Assembly: GCF_932526225.1 (NCBI RefSeq) | Contig: NC_064046.1 | Location: 15,513,408-15,577,407, forward strand | DNA: 64,000 bases | Direction of reading: 5' to 3' | Source of the DNA: Nematostella vectensis | Taxonomy: Eukaryota > Cnidaria > Anthozoa > Actiniaria > Edwardsiidae | Part shown: positions 9,813-22,600 of the stretch, piece by piece | How the letters are laid out: each line of letters begins with the position of its first letter | How positions within the stretch are numbered: the first letter of the stretch is position 1 | Position numbers and translations under genes: made by a program | Notes under the pieces: model-generated | What the model was told of the DNA's origin: nothing | The model's database searches: none | The model's input: the letters and a program-made list of their open reading frames with translations, nothing else

Positions 9813-12000
9813 GGCTATCAGCGGGAATCGAACCCAGGTCGCTGCGTTAGTAGTCAAGTGCCCGCAACGAAAGACTAACGTGGCATTGCTGAAGGGAATT
9901 GCAATGAAAATTATTTTTAATACTATTGGTATCGTAAACTATCCCAAGCAAAGTCACCATCGGGCTGGAGGTTACATTCGGGAAAAGCTTCAGGGTTACA
10001 TTCGGGAATTTGTTTTACGAGTGTAACCTCCAAAAGGTTACAATCGATAGTTTTTTTTTCGAATGTAAATTCCAAAAAGTAACATTAGGAAAAATAAAAC
10101 AGTATACTAGGAAAAAAAGGTATATCAATCTATCGAGTGCTATGCTCTATGTTAGAATCTACTTAATCAAGTTATCCAAGGAATCTAGTTAGTTCTTGTG
10201 TGCATAAAATATGTACAGGATCCTGAACAAAGCATGAGCACATCAAATATGCTGAGAGTACATAAAAATGTCCCTATACCTTCTTTTTATGTCATGACAC
10301 ACCAAGAACAGTATAATTAAGTATCGATATTTTAAAAAAAAAATAAAGAACAAAAAATAGGCTATCAGCGGGAATCGAACCCGGGTCGCTGCGTTAGTAG
10401 TCAAGTGCCCGCAACGAAAGACTAACGTGGCATTGCTGAAGGGAATTGTAATGAAAATTACTTTTAATACTATTGGTATCGTAAACTATCCCAAGCAAAG
10501 TCACCATCGGACTGGAGGTTACATTCGGGAAAAGCTTCAGGGTTACATTCGGAAATTTGTTTTACGAGTGTAACCTCCAAAAGGTTACAATCGATAATTT
10601 TTTTTCCGAATGTAAATTTCAAAAAGTAACATTAGGAAAAATAAAACAGTATACTCGGAAAAAAGGGTATATGAATCTATCGAGCGCTATGCTCTATGTT
10701 AGAATCTACTTAATCAAGTTATTCAAGGAATCTAGTTAGTTCTTGTGTGCATAAAATATGTACATGATCCTGAACAAAGCATGAGCACATCAAAGATGCT
10801 GAGAGTACATAAAAATGTCCCTATACCTTCTTTTTATGTCATGACACACCAAGAACAGTATAATTAAGTATCGATATTTAAAAAAAAAAAATAAAGAAAA
10901 AAAAATAGGCTATCAGCGGGAATCGAACCCAGGTCGCTGCGTTAGTAGTCAAGTGCCCGCAACGAAAGACTAACGTGGCATTGCTGAAGGGAATTGCAAT
11001 TAAAATTATTTTTAATACTATTGGTATCGTAAACTATCCCAAGCAAATTCACCATCGGGCTGGAGGTTACATTCGGGAAAAGCTTCAGGGTTACATTCGG
11101 GAATTTGTTTTACGAGTGTAACCTCCAAAAGGTTACAATCGATAGTTTTTTTTTCGAATGTAAATTCCAAAAAGTAACATTAGGAAAAATAAAACAGTAT
11201 ACTCGGAAAAAAAGGTATATCAATCTATCGAGCGCTATGCTCTATGTTAGAATCTACTTAATCAAGTTATCCAAGGAATCTAGTTAGTTCTTGTGTGCAT
11301 AAAATATGTACAGGATCCTGAACAAAGCATGAGCACATCAAATATGCTGAGAGTACATAAAAATGTCCCTATACCTTCTTTTTATGTCATGACACACCAA
11401 GAACAGTATAATTAAGTATCGATATTTAAAAAAAAAAATAAAGAACAAAAAATAGGCTATCAGCGGGAATCGAACCCGGGTCGCTGCGTTAGTAGTCAAG
11501 TGCCCGCAAAGAAAGACTAACGTGGCATTGCTGAAGGGAATTGTAATGAAAATTACTTTTAATACTATTGGTATCGTAAACTATCCCAAGCAAAGTCACC
11601 ATCGGACTGGAGGTTACATTCGGGAAAAGCTTCAGGGCTACATTCGGGAATTTGTTTTACGAGTGTAACCTCCAAACGGTTACAATCGATAATTTTTTTT
11701 CCGAATGTAAATTCCAAAAAGTAACATTAGGAAAAATAAAACAGTATACTCGGAAAAAAAGGTATATCAATCTATCGAGCGCTATGATCTATCTTAGAAT
11801 CTACTTAATCAATTTATCCTAGGAATCTAGTTAGTTCTTGTGTGCATAAAATATGTACAGGATCCTGAACAAAGCATGAGCACATCAAAGATGCTGAGAG
11901 TACATAAAAATGTCCCTATACCTTCTTTTTATGTCATGACACACCAAGAACAGTATAATTAAGTGTCGATATTTAAAAAAAAAAATTAAGAAAAAAAATA
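9813..12000. repeat. Alternating near-identical units U19 and U21
   Basis: U19 (9813) and U21 (10908) share AACCCAGG, GAATTGCAAT, ATTATTTTTAA, CATCGGGCTGG, CGATAGTTTTTTTTTCG and the rare TCAAATATGC, 1,095 bp apart. The units between and after them (U20, U22) share only their starts (AAAGAACAAAAAATAGG), so the two-unit register is only partly kept. Confidence 0.8.
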
Positions 12001-13631
12001 GGCTATCAGCGGGAATCGAACCCGGGTCGCTGCGTTAGTAGTCAAGTGCCCGCAACGAAAGACTACAAGGCATTGCTGAAGGGAATTGTAATGAAAATTA
12101 CTTTTAATACTATTGGTATCGTAAACTATCCCAAGCAAAGTCACCATCGGACTGGAGGTTACATTCGGGAAAAGCTTCAGGGTTACATTCGGGAATTTGT
12201 TTTACGAGTGTAACCTCCAAAAGGTTACAATCGATAATTTTTTTCCGAATGTAAATTCCAAAAAGTAACATTAGGAAAAATAAAACAGTATACTCGGAAA
12301 AAAGGTATATCAATCTATCGAGCGCTGTGCTCTATGTTAGAATCTACTTAATCAAGTTATCCAAGGAATCTAGTTAGTTCTTGTGTGCATAAAATATGTA
12401 CATGATCCTGAACAAAGCATGAGCACATCAAAGATGCTGAGAGTACATAAAAATGTCCCTATACCTTCTTTTTATGTCATGACACACGAAGAACAGTATA
12501 ATTAAGTATCGATATTTAAAAAAAAATAAAGAAAAAAAATAGGCTATCAGCGGGAATCGAACCCAGGTCGCTGCGTTAGTGGTCAAGTGCCCGCAACGAA
12601 AGACTAACGTGGCATTGCTGAAGGGAATTGTAATGAAAATTACTTTTAATACTATTGGTATCGTAAACTATCCCAAGAAAAGTCACCCTCGGACTGGAGG
12701 TTACATTAGGGAAAAGCTTTAGGGTTACATTCGGGAATTTGTTTTACGAGTGTAACCTCCAAAAGGTTACAATCGATAAATTTTTCCTGAATGTAAATTC
12801 CAAAAAGTAACATTAGGAAAAATAAAACAGTATACTCGAAAAAAAAGGTATATCAATCTATCGAGCGCTATGCTCTATGTTAGAATCTACTTAATCAATT
12901 TATCCAAAGAATCTAGTTAATTCTTGTGTGCATAAAATATGTACAGGATCCTGAACAAAGCATGAGCACATCAAAGATGCTGAGAGTACATAAAAATGTC
13001 CCTATACCTTCTTTTTATGTCATGACACACCAAGAACAGTATAATTAAGTATCGATATTTAAAAAAAAAATTAAGAAAAAAAATAGGCTATCAGCGGGAA
13101 TCGAACCCGGGTAGCTGCGTTAGTAGTCAAGTGCCCGCAACGAAAGACTAACGTGGCATTGCTGAAGGGAATTGTAATGAAAATTACTTTTAATACTATT
13201 GGTATCGTAAATTATCCCAAGCAAAGTCACCATCGGACTGGAGGTTACATTCGGGAAAAGCTTCAGGGTTACCTTCGGGAATTTGTTTTACGAGTGTAAC
13301 CTCCAAAAGGTTACAATCGATAATTTTTTATCCGAATGTAAATTCCAAAAAGTAACATTAGGAAAAAAAAAACAGTATACTCGGAAAAAAAAGTATATCA
13401 ATCTATCGAGCGCTATGCTCTATGTTAGAATCTACTTAATCAAGTTATTCAAGGAATCTAGTTAGTTCTTGTGTGCATAAAATATGTACAGGATCCTGAA
13501 CAAAGCATGAGCACATCAAAGATGCTGAGAGTACATAAAAATGTCCCTATACCTTCTTTTTATGTCATGACACACCAAGAACAGTATAATTAAGTGTCGA
13601 TATTTAAAAAAAAAAATTAAGAAAAAAAATA
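11455..13631. repeat. Dispersed copy of U2-U5 (U22-U25)
   Basis: U22 to U25 match U2 to U5 in order of class marks, at offsets of 10,899, 10,899, 10,898 and 10,899 bp. U2 and U22 share AGGGCTACATTCGG and the rare ATCCTAGGAATC. Small private changes separate the copies, for example GCAAAGAAAG and GCTATGATC in U22, TAGTGGTCAAG in U24 and TTACCTTCGGG in U25, so this event is older than the 9.8-kb one on the right. Confidence 0.8.
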
Positions 13632-15261
13632 GGCTATCAGCGGGAATCGAACCCGGGTCGCTGCGTTAGTAGTCAAGTGCCCGCAACGAAAGACTACAAG
13701 GCATTGCTGAAGGGAATTGTAATGAAAATTACTTTTAATACTATTGGTATCGTAAACTATCCCAAGCAAAGTCACCATCGGACTGGAGGTTACATTCGGG
13801 AAAAGCTTCAGGGTTACATTCGGGAATTTGTTTTACGAGTGTAACCTCCAAAAGGTTACAATCGATAATTTTTTTCCGAATGTAAATTCCAAAAAGTAAC
13901 ATTAGGAAAAATAAAACAGTATACTCGGAAAAAAGGTATATCAATCTATCGAGCGCTGTGCTCTATGTTAGAATCTACTTAATCAAGTTATCCAAGGAAT
14001 CTAGTTAGTTCTTGTGTGCATAAAATATGTACATGATCCTGAACAAAGCATGAGCACATCAAAGATGCTGAGAGTACATAAAAATGTCCCTATACCTTCT
14101 TTTTATGTCATGACACACCAAGAACAGTATAATTAAGTATCGATATTTAAAAAAAAATAAAGAAAAAAAATAGGCTATCAGAGGGAATCGAACCCAGGTC
14201 GCTGCGTTAGTAGTCAAGTGCCCGCAACGAAAGACTAACGTGGCATTGCTGAAGGGAATTGTAATGAAAATTACATTTAATACTATTGGTATCGTAAACT
14301 ATCCCAAGAAAAGTCACCATCGGACTGGAGGTTACATTAGGGAAAAGCTTTAGGGTTACATTCGGGAATTTGTTTTACGAGTGTAACCTCCAAAAGGTTA
14401 CAATCGATAAATTTTTCCTGAATGTAAATTCCAAAAAGTAACATTAGGAAAAATAAAACAGTATACTCGAAAAAAAAGGTATATCAATCTATCGAGCGCT
14501 ATGCTCTATGTTAGAATCTACTTAATCAATTTATCCAAGGAATCTAGTTAATTCTTGTGTGCATAAAATATGTACAGGATCCTGAACAAAGCATGAGCAC
14601 ATCAAAGATGCTGAGAGTACATAAAAATGTCCCTATACCTTCTTTTTATGTCATGACACACCAAGAACAGTATAATTAAGTATCGATATTTAAAAAAAAA
14701 ATTAAGAAAAAAAATAGGCTATCAGCGGGAATCGAACCCGGGTAGCTGCGTTAGTAGTCAAGTGCCCGCAACGAAAGACTAACGTGGCATTGCTGAAGGG
14801 AATTGTAATGAAAATTACTTTTAATACTATTGGTATCGTAAATTATCCCAAGCAAAGTCACCATCGGACTGGAGGTTACATTCGGGAAAAGCTTCAGGGT
14901 TACATTCGGGAATTTGTTTTACGAGTGTAACCTCCAAAAGGTTACAATCGATAATTTTTTATCCGAATGTAAATTCCAAAAAGTAACATTAGGAAAAATA
15001 AAACAGTATACTCGGAAAAAAAAGTATATCAATCTATCGAGCGCTATGCTCTATGTTAGAATCTACTTAATCAAGTTATTCAAGGAATCTAGTTAGTTCT
15101 TGTGTGCATAAAATATGTACAGGATCCTGAACAAAGCATGAGCACATCAAAGATGCTGAGAGTACATAAAAATGTCAGTATACCTTCTTTTTATGTCATG
15201 ACACACCCAGAACAGTATAGTTAAGTATCGATATTTAAAAAAAAAATAAAGAAAAAAAATA
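12001..15261. repeat. Three-unit block in tandem duplicate (U23-U25, U26-U28)
   Basis: All three offsets are exactly 1,631 bp. Both copies keep CTGTGCTC in the first unit, CTCGAAAAAAAAGG in the second and AAAAGTATATC in the third. The third unit of the second copy switches near its end to the TGTCAGTATACC class, marking the right junction. Confidence 0.9.
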
Positions 15262-15807
15262 GGCTATCAGCGGAAATCGAACCCGGGTCGCTGCGTTAGT
15301 AGTCAAGTGCCCGCAACGAAAGACTAACGTGGCATTGCTGAAGGGAATTTTAATGAAAATTACTTTTAATACTATTGGTATCGTAAACTATCCCAAGCAA
15401 AGTCACCATCGGACTGGAGGTTACATTCGGGAAAAGCTTCAGGGTTACATTCGGGAATTTGTTTTACGAGTGTAACCTCCAAAAGGTTACAATCGATAAA
15501 TGTTTTTCCGAATGTAAATTCCAAAAAGTAACATTAGGAAAAATAAAACAGTATACTCGGAAAAAAAGGTATATCAATCTATCGAGCGCTATGCTCTATG
15601 TTAGAATCTACTTAATCAAGTTATCCAAGGAATCTAGTTAGTTCTTGTGTTCATAAAATATGTACAGGATCCTGAACAAAGCATGAGCACATCAAAGATG
15701 CTGAGAGTACAAAAAAATGTCTCCATACCTTCTTTTCATGTCATGACACACCCAGAAATGTATAATTAAGTATCGATATTTAAAAAAAAAATAAAGAAAA
15801 AAAAATA

Positions 15808-18800
15808 GGCTATCAGCGGAAATCGAACCCGGGTCGCTGCGTTAGTAGTCAAGTGCCCGCAACGAAAGACTAACGTGGCATTGCTGAAGGGAATTGTAAT
15901 GAAAATTACTTTTAATACTATTGGTATCGTAAACTATCCCAAGCAAAGTCACCATCGGACTGGAGGTTACATTCGGGAAAAGCTTCAGGGTTACATTCGG
16001 GAATTTGTTTTACGAGTGTAACCTCCAAAAGGTTACAATCGATAAATTTTTTTCCGAATGTAAATTCCAAAAAGTAACATTCGGAAAAATAAAACAGTAT
16101 ACTCGGAAAAAAAGGTATATCAATCTATCGAGCGCTATGCTCTATGTTAGAATCTACTTAATCAAGTTATTCAAGGAATCTAGTTTGTTCTTATGTGCAT
16201 AAAATATGTACAGGATCCTGAACAAAGCATGAGCACATCAAAGATGCTGAGAGTACATAAAAATGTCCCTATACCTTCTTTTTATGTCATGACACACCAA
16301 GAACAGTATAATTAAGTGTCGATATTTAAAAAAAAAAATTAAGAAAAAAAATAGGCTATCAGCGGGAATCGAACCCGGGTCGCTGCGTTAGTAGTCAAGT
16401 GCCCTCAACGAAAGACTACAAGGCATTGCTGAAGGGAATTGTAATGAAAATTACTTTTAATACTATTGGTATCGTAAACTATCCCAAGAAAAGTCACCAT
16501 CGGACTGGAGGTTACATTAGGGAAAAGCTTTAGGGTTACATTCGGGAATTTGTTTTACGAGTGTAACCTCCAAAAGGTTACAATCGATAATTTTTTCCTG
16601 AATATAAATTCCAAAAAGTAACATTAGGAAAAATAAAACAGTATACTCGGAAAAAAAGGTATATCAATCTATCGAGCGCTATGCTCTATGTTAGAATCTA
16701 CTTAATCAATTTATCCAAGGAATCTAGTTAATTCTTGTGTGCATAAAATATGTACAGGATCCTGAACAAAGCATGAGCACATCAAAGATGCTGAGAGTAC
16801 ATAAAAATGTCCCTATACCTTCTTTTTATGTCATGACACACCAAGAACAGTATAATTAAGTATCGATATTTAAAAAAAAAATAAAGAAAACAAAAATAGG
16901 CTTTTAGCGGGAATCGAACCCGGGTAGCTGCGTTAGTAGTCAAGTGCCCTCAACGAAAGACTAACGTGGCATTGCTGAAGGGAATTGTAATGAAAATTAC
17001 TTTTAATACTATTGGTATCGTAAATTATCTCAAGCAAAGTCACCATCGGACTGGAGGTTACATTCGGGAAAAGCTTCAGGGTCACATTCGGGAATTTGTT
17101 TTACGAGTGTAACCTCCAAAAGGTTACAATCGATAAGTTTTTATCCGAATGTAAATTCCAAAAAGTAACATTAGGAAAAATAAAACAGTATACTCGGAAA
17201 AAAAGGTATATCAATCTATCGAGCGCTATGCTCTATGTTAGAATCTACTTAATCAAGATATTCAAGGAATCTAATTAGTTCTTGTGTGCATAAAATATGT
17301 ACAGGATCCTGAACAAAGCATGAGCACATCAAAGATGCTGAGAGTACATAAAAATGTCCCTATACCTTCTTTTTATGTCATGACACACCAAGAACAGTAT
17401 AATTAAGTGTCGATATTTAAAAAAAAAATTAAGAAAAAAAATAGGCTATCAGCGGGAATCGAACCCGGGTCGCTGCGTTAGTAGTCAAGTGCCCGCAACG
17501 AAAGACTACAAGGCATTGCTGAAGGGAATTGTAATGAAAATTACTTTTAATACTATTGGTATCGTAAACTATCCCAAGCAAAGTCACCATCGGACTGGAG
17601 GTTACATTCGGGAAAAGCTTCAGGGTTACATTCGGGAATTTGTTTTACGAGTGTAACCTCCAAAAGGTTACAATCGATAATTTTTTTTCCGAATGTAAAT
17701 TCCAAAAAGTAACATTAGGAAAAATAAAACAGTATACTCGGAAAAAAGGTATATCAATCTATCGAGCGCTGTGCTCTATGTTAGAATATACCTAATCAAG
17801 TTATCCAAGGAATCTAGTTAGTTCTTGTGTGCATAAAATATGTACAGGATCCTGAACAAAGCATGAGCACATCAAAGATGCTGAGAGTACATAAAAATGT
17901 CCCTATACCTTCTTTTTATGTCATGACACACCAAGAACAGTATAATTAAGTATAGATATTTAAAAAAAAATAAAGAAAAAAAATAGGCTATCAGCGGGAA
18001 TCGAACCCAGGTCGCTGCGTTAGTAGTCAAGTGCCCGCAACGAAAGACTAACGTGGCATTGATGAAGGGAATTGTAATGAAAATTACTTTTAATACTATT
18101 GGTATCGTAAACTATCCCAAGAAAAGTCACCATCGGACTGGAGGTTACATTAGGGAAAAGCTTTAGGGTTACATTCGGGAATTTGTTTTACGAGTGTAAC
18201 CTCCAAAAGGTTACAATCGAAAATTTTTTTCTGAATGTAAATTCCAAAAAGTAACATTAGGAAAAATAAAACAGTATACTCGGAAAAAAAGGTATATCAA
18301 TCTATCGAGCGCTATGCTCTATGTTAGAATCTACTTAATCAATTTATCCAAGGAATCTAGTTAATTCTTGTGAGCATAAAATATGTACAGGATCCTGAAC
18401 AAAGCATGAGCACATCAAAGATGCTGAGAGTACATAAAAATGTCCCTATACCTTCTTTTTATGTCATGACACACCAAGAATAGTATAATTAAGTATCGAT
18501 ATTTAAAAAAAAATAAAGAAAAAAAAAAAAGCTATCAGCGGGAATCGAACCCGGGTAGCTGCGTTAGTAGTCAAGTGCCCGCAACGAAAGACTAACGTGG
18601 CATTGCTGAAGGGAATTGTAATGAAAATTACTTTTAATACTATTGGTATCGTAAATTATCCCAAGCAAAGTCACCATCGGACTGGAGGTTACATTCGGGA
18701 AAAGCTTCAGGGTTACATTCGGGAATTTGTTTTACGAGTGTAACCTCCAAAAGGTTACAATCGATAATTTTTTATCCGAATGTAAATTCCAAAAAGTAAC

Positions 18801-19617
18801 ATTAGGAAAAATAAAACAGTATACTCGGAAAAAAAGGTATATCAATCTATCGAGCGCTATGCTCTATCTTAGAATCTACTTAATCAAGTTATTCAAGGAA
18901 TCTAATTAGTTTTTGTGTGCATAAAATATGTACAGGATCCTGAACAAAGCATGAGCACATCAAAGATGCTGAGAGTACATAAAAATGTCAGTATACCTTC
19001 TTTTTATGTCATGACACAACCAGAACAGTATAGTTAAGTATCGATATTTAAAAAAAAATAAAAAAAAAATAGGCTATCAGCGGGAATCGAACCCGGGTCG
19101 CTGCGTTAGTAGTCAAGTGCCCGCAACGAAAGACTAACGTGGCATTGCTGAAGGTAATTTTAATGAAAATTACTTTTAATACTATTGGTATCGTAAACTA
19201 TCCCAAGCAAAGTCACCATCGGACTGGAGGTTACATTCGGGAAAAGCTTCAGGGTTACATTCGGGAATTTGTTTTACGAGTGTAACCTCCAAAAGGTTAC
19301 AATCGATAAATTTTTTTCCGAATGTAAATTCCAAAAAGTAACATTAGGAAAAATAAAACAGTATACTCGGAAAAAAGGTATATCAATCTATCGAGCGCTA
19401 TGCTCTATGTTAGAATCTACTTAATCAATTTATCCAAGGAATCTAGTTAGTTCTTGTGTTCATAAAATATGTACAGGATCCTGAACAAAGCATGAGCACA
19501 TCAAAGATGCTGAGAGTACATAAAAATGTCCCTATACCTTCTTTTTATGTCATGACACACCAAGAACAGTATAATTAAGTGTCGATATTTAAAAAAAAAA
19601 AATTAAGAAAAAAAATA
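15808..19617. repeat. Seven-unit segment U30-U36, left copy
   Basis: U30 to U36 recur as U58 to U64 at a constant offset of 15,273 then 15,272 bp. Diagnostic shared oddities are TCTAGTTTGTTC (U30/U58), GGCTTTTAGCGGG with GCCCTCAACG and AATTATCTCAAGC (U32/U60), GAATATACCTAATC and AAGTATAGAT (U33/U61), GCATTGATGAAGG (U34/U62) and the missing TAGG (U35/U63). Confidence 0.9.
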
Positions 19618-22600
19618 GGCTATCAGCGGGAATCGAACCCGGGTCGCTGCGTTAGTAGTCAAGTGCCCGCAACGAAAGACTACAAGGCATTGCTGAAGGG
19701 AATTGTAATGAAAATTACTTTTAATACTATTGGTATCGTATACTATCCCAAGCAAAGTCACCATCGGACTGGAGGTTACATTCGGGAAAAGCTTCAGGGT
19801 TACATTCGGGAATTTGTTTTACGAGTGTAACCTCCAAAAGGTTACAATCGATAAATTTTTTTTCCGAATGTAAATTCCAAAAAGTAACATTAGGAAAAAT
19901 AAAACAGTATACTCGGAAAAAAGGTATATCAATCTATCGAGCGCTATGCTCTATGTTAGAATCTACTTAATCAATTTATCCAAGGAATCTAGTTAGTTCT
20001 TGTGTTCATAAAATATGTACAGGATCCTGAACAAAGCATGAGCACATCAAAGATGCTGAGAGTACAAAAAAATGTCCCCATACCTTCTTTTTATGTCATG
20101 ACACACCCAGAACAGTATAATTAAGTATCGATATTTAAAAAAAAAATAAAGAAAAAAAAAATAGGCTATCAGCGGGAATCGAACCCGGGTCGCTGCGTTA
20201 GTAGTCAAGTGCCCGCAACGAAAGACTAACGTGGCATTGCTGAAGGGAATTGTAATGAAAATTACTTTTAATACTATTGGTATCGTAAACTATCCCAAGC
20301 AAAGTCACCATCGGACTGGAGGTTACATTCGGGAAAAGCTTCAGGGTTACATTCGGGAATTTGTTTTACGAGTGTAACCTCCAAAAGGTTACAATCGATA
20401 AATTTTTTTCCGAATGTAAATTCCAAAAAGTAACATTCGGAAAAATAAAACAGTATACTCGGAAAAAAAGGTATATCAATCTATCGAGCGCTATGCTCTA
20501 TGTTAGAATCTACTTAATCAAGTTTTTCAAGGAATCTAGTTAGTTCTTGTGTGCATAAAATATGTACAGGATCCTGAACAAAGCATGAGCACATCAAAGA
20601 TGCTGAGAGTACATAAAAATGTCCCTATACCTTCTTTTTATGTCATGACACACCAAGAACAGTATAATTAAGTATCGATATTTAAAAAAAAAAATAAAGA
20701 AAACAAAATAGGCTATCAGCGGGAATCGAACCCAGGTCGCTGCGTTAGTAGTCAAGTGCCCGCAACGAAAGAGTAACGTGGCATTGCTGAAGGGAATTGC
20801 AATAAAAATTATTTTTAATACTATTGGTATCGTAAACTATCCCAAGCAAAGTCACCATCGGGCTGGAGGTTACATTCGGGAAAAGCTTCAGGGTTACATT
20901 CGGGAATTTGTTTTACGAGTGTAACCTCCAAAAGGTTACAATCGATAGTTTTTTTTTCGAATGTAAATTCCAAAAAGTAACATTAGGAAAAATAAAACAG
21001 TATACTCGGAAAAAAAGGTATATCAATCTATCGAGCGCTATGCCCTATCTTAGAATCTACTTAATCAAGTTATCCAAGGAATCTAGTTAGTTCTTGTGTT
21101 CATAAAATATGTACAGGATCCTGAACAAAGCATGAGCACATCAAAGATGCTGAGAGTACAAAAAAATGTCCCCATACCTTCTTTTTATGTCATGACACAC
21201 CCAGAACAGTATAATTAAGTATCGATATTCAAAAAAAAAAAATAAAGAAAAAAAAATAGGCTATCAGCAGGAATCGAACCCGGGTCGCTGCGTTAGTAGT
21301 CAAGTGCCCGCAACGAAAGACTAACGTGGCATTGCTGAAGGGAATTGTAATGAAAATTACTTTTAATACTATTGGTATCGTAAACTATCCCAAGCAAAGT
21401 CACCATCGGACTGGAGGTTACATTCGGGAAAAGCTTCAGGGCTACATTCGGGAATTTGTTTTACGAGTGTAACCTCCAAAAGGTTACAATCGATAAATTT
21501 TTTTTCCGAATGTAAATTCCAAAAAGTAACATTAGGAAAAATAAAACAGTATACTCGGAAAAAAGGTATATCAATCTATCGAGCGCTATGCTCTATGTTA
21601 GAATCTACTTAATCAATTTATCCAAGGAATCTAGTTAGTTCTTGTGTGCATAAAATATGTACAGGATCCTGAACAAAGCATGAGCACATCAAAGATGCTG
21701 AGAGTACATAAAAATGTCCCTATACCTTCTTTTTATGTCATGACACACCAAGAACAGTATAATTAAGTGTCGATATTTAAAAAAAAAAATTAAGAAAAAA
21801 AATAGGCTATCAGCGGGAATCGAACCCGGGTCGCTGCGTTAGTAGTCAAGTGCCCGCAACGAAAGACTAACGTGACATTGCTGAAGGGAATTTTAATGAA
21901 AATTACTTTTAATACTATTGGTATCGTAAACTATCCCAAGCAAAGTCACCATCGGACTGGAGGTTACATTCGGGAAAAGCTTCAGGGTTACATTCGGGAA
22001 TTTGTTTTACGAGTGTAACCTCCAAAAGGTTACAATCGATAAATGTTTTTCCGAATGTAAATTCCAAAAAGTAACATTAGGAAAAATAAAACAGTATACT
22101 CGGAAAAAAAGGTATATCAATCTATCGAGCGCTATGCTCTATGTTAGAATCTACTTAATCAAGTTATCCAAGGAATCTAGTTAGTTCTTGTGTTCATAAA
22201 ATATGTACAGGATCCTGAACAAAGCATGAGCACATCAAAGATGCTGAGAGTACAAAAAAATGTCTCCATACCTTCTTTTTATGTCATGACACACCCAGAA
22301 ATGTATAATTAAGTATCGATATTTAAAAAAAAAATAAAGAAAAAAAAATAGGCTATCAGCGGGAATCGAACCCGGGTCGCTGCGTTAGTAGTCAAGTGCC
22401 CGCAACGAAAGACTAACGTGGCATTGCTGAAGGGAATTGTAATGAAAATTACTTTTAATACTATTGGTATCGTAAACTATCCCAAGCAAAGTCACCATCG
22501 GACTGGAGGTTACATTCGGGAAAAGCTTCAGGGTTACATTCGGGAATTTGTTTTACGAGTGTAACCTCCAAAAGGTTACAATCGAAAATTTTTTTCTGAA

